Shown here: in pieces, positions 62,840-64,000 of the stretch
Position numbering within the stretch: position 1 is the first letter of the stretch
Layout of the letters: every line of letters starts with the position of its first letter
Assembly: GCA_023231475.1 (NCBI GenBank)
Contig: JALJEE010001081.1
Coordinates: 1 to 64,000, forward strand
Source of the DNA: Seison nebaliae
Taxonomy: Eukaryota; Rotifera; Pararotatoria; Seisonacea; Seisonidae
DNA: 64,000 bases
Direction of reading: 5' to 3'
Position numbers and translations under genes: made by a program
Notes under the pieces: generated by a model
Seen by the model: the letters and a program-made list of their open reading frames with translations, nothing else
What the model was told of the DNA's origin: nothing
The model's database searches: none

Positions 62840-64000
62840 ATGAAAATAATTCCATATTACGATTCGTCGATAATTTCGTGAAGTTGAAATACATTTAAAA
62901 ATTTTTATAATATTTTTTTCAGTTCGAAGAATTTCATTGAAGATTTGATTAGTTATCGAAAGAAAACTTTTTTCAAATTGATCGGAATTAATGAATTGAA
63001 GTTTTCGATTTCTATTTCCCATTATCATCAATACAATTTGTAGCGATATCGTTTATGTGAATGGAGAAGGATTACATATCGTGAGGAATTGTGGTGATAG
63101 GAAAGTAGTGAGTTTATGGGGAGAGAGTTTATTATCATTCGATCAGATCGTTTTAGAATTATTCACATTAAATTGGACGAACGATAATCAGTTTATTGTC
63201 CTCACTGATAATTTCGGAGATGTTCATCTTTTCGATCGATCGTCGAAATATCTCAATAAATTCTCTCATTCGATGAATGAAGGAGAACAAATGAATTTGA
63301 TGAATTCAGTCGCCTCTCTTCATTCACTCGCTCCTCAAACCAATGAGAAATGTCATTTATTTTATTTGACATATTCCGGTCTACTAATCGAAACATCTTT
63401 AAAGTTTTTTTTTAAATTTTGAAAAAAATTTTTTTTTTTAAAATTTCTTAGAAATAATAATGAATGGAATATACATCGATTATTTTGTTTACCAACCGAT
63501 TATGTGATGTTCGGAACGAATCGATTAGATTTGATTTTTCACAAATCACTTCAATTATCGACGTCCATTCAATATGTGATGGTTTATCTACCTTCCACAT
63601 TCGACGATTATCAGAAAGATCCACATCATCGTCCAATTTATTCGACGAACAATTTATTCATGTTATTGGAAACGACAGATGAATCATTTCAATTGATTCA
63701 TTCCCCAAAGAATAAGTTGGAACGATCCTGGTCATGGTTTAGTAATAAGACATCTTATCAATATGTTGTCGATTCAAAATTGAAAGAGAAGTCGAGTGTA
63801 TTCGTAACGAATAAAGGAATTATCGCCATTTATGATTATGAGAAGAATGAAGAATTATTTAATTTGAATTTAAATCGAGTGAAATTATCGGAAAATTTAT
63901 CAATTTCGACTGATGTACAAACGAAAAATCTTCTCGCTCAATTATATGGTAATTCGAATTTTATTTATTCAAATCATCCAATTTCTATCAATTGGTGGAG
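62840..64000 (+). CDS. 5' part of a beta-propeller-like protein (partial, runs off window)
   Basis: I assembled four exons by frame: 62840-62877, 62923-63000, 63044-63403 and 63452 to the window end, with introns of 45, 43 and 48 nt. The frame is open throughout, about 341 codons so far, starting MKIIPYYDSS. The sequence has WD/propeller-like strands: LFTLNWTNDNQFIVLTDNFG, DVHLFDRSSKYLNKF and CHLFYLTYSGLLIE. The order, a lookup of state, then HLFD-type strand, then LTYSG, recalls the N-terminal propeller of KNTC1/Rod of the RZZ kinetochore complex. That assignment is tentative, since only short similarity is visible and no full domain is in the window. No product is named with confidence. Confidence 0.6.

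Overview
The window is nuclear DNA from an animal, most likely an arthropod and plausibly an acariform mite. It is strongly AT-rich, has no operons or bacterial signals, and carries metazoan genes split by very short introns: extradenticle/PBX, IQGAP, stonin, a PRKX-type kinase, Rab8, BLTP2/hobbit, a GRD/8916-like Cys-loop receptor, MBD2/3 and a class A GPCR. Low-complexity Asn, Thr, Ser, Asp and Glu/Lys stretches and the 8916/GRD-like receptor favour an arthropod. I cannot name the species.

Layout. 0.2-7.7 kb: three minus-strand genes (a one-finger zinc protein, a THAP domain fused to MBD2/3, and a 1267-residue GPCR). 7.7-15.6 kb: long gene-poor spacer with a small spliced ORF fragment at 14.5-15.0 kb. 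15.6-24.6 kb: BLTP2/hobbit (plus). 25.0-27.0 kb: two unrecognised minus-strand genes, one with AT-hook-like motifs. 28.6-35.0 kb: Rab8 (plus) converging on stonin (minus). 36.8-41.8 kb: an unknown Cys-containing protein and a coiled-coil/acidic/AT-hook protein, divergent. 44.4-45.8 kb: a four-finger C2H2 protein. 46.5-55.4 kb: IQGAP (minus), extradenticle (plus) and a PRKX/Pka-C3 kinase (minus), closely packed. 59.9-62.4 kb: Cys-loop receptor subunit (plus). 62.8 kb to the end: the 5' part of a beta-propeller-like gene running off the window.

The genes do not form one pathway. Several fit neuronal or membrane-traffic roles (stonin in synaptic vesicle endocytosis, Rab8 in exocytosis, BLTP2 at membrane contacts, the ligand-gated channel, the GPCR, IQGAP at the cortex). 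Others are nuclear (MBD2/3 of NuRD, extradenticle, the C2H2 and AT-hook proteins). I reconstructed 33 introns by hand from reading frame and homology. They are mostly 39-86 nt (one is 147 nt), and 30 of 33 begin GTT instead of GTA or GTG, so the 5' splice site departs from the usual animal consensus. The two most interesting observations are this donor consensus and the THAP-MBD2/3 fusion in one uninterrupted frame. All exon boundaries are inferred without transcripts.
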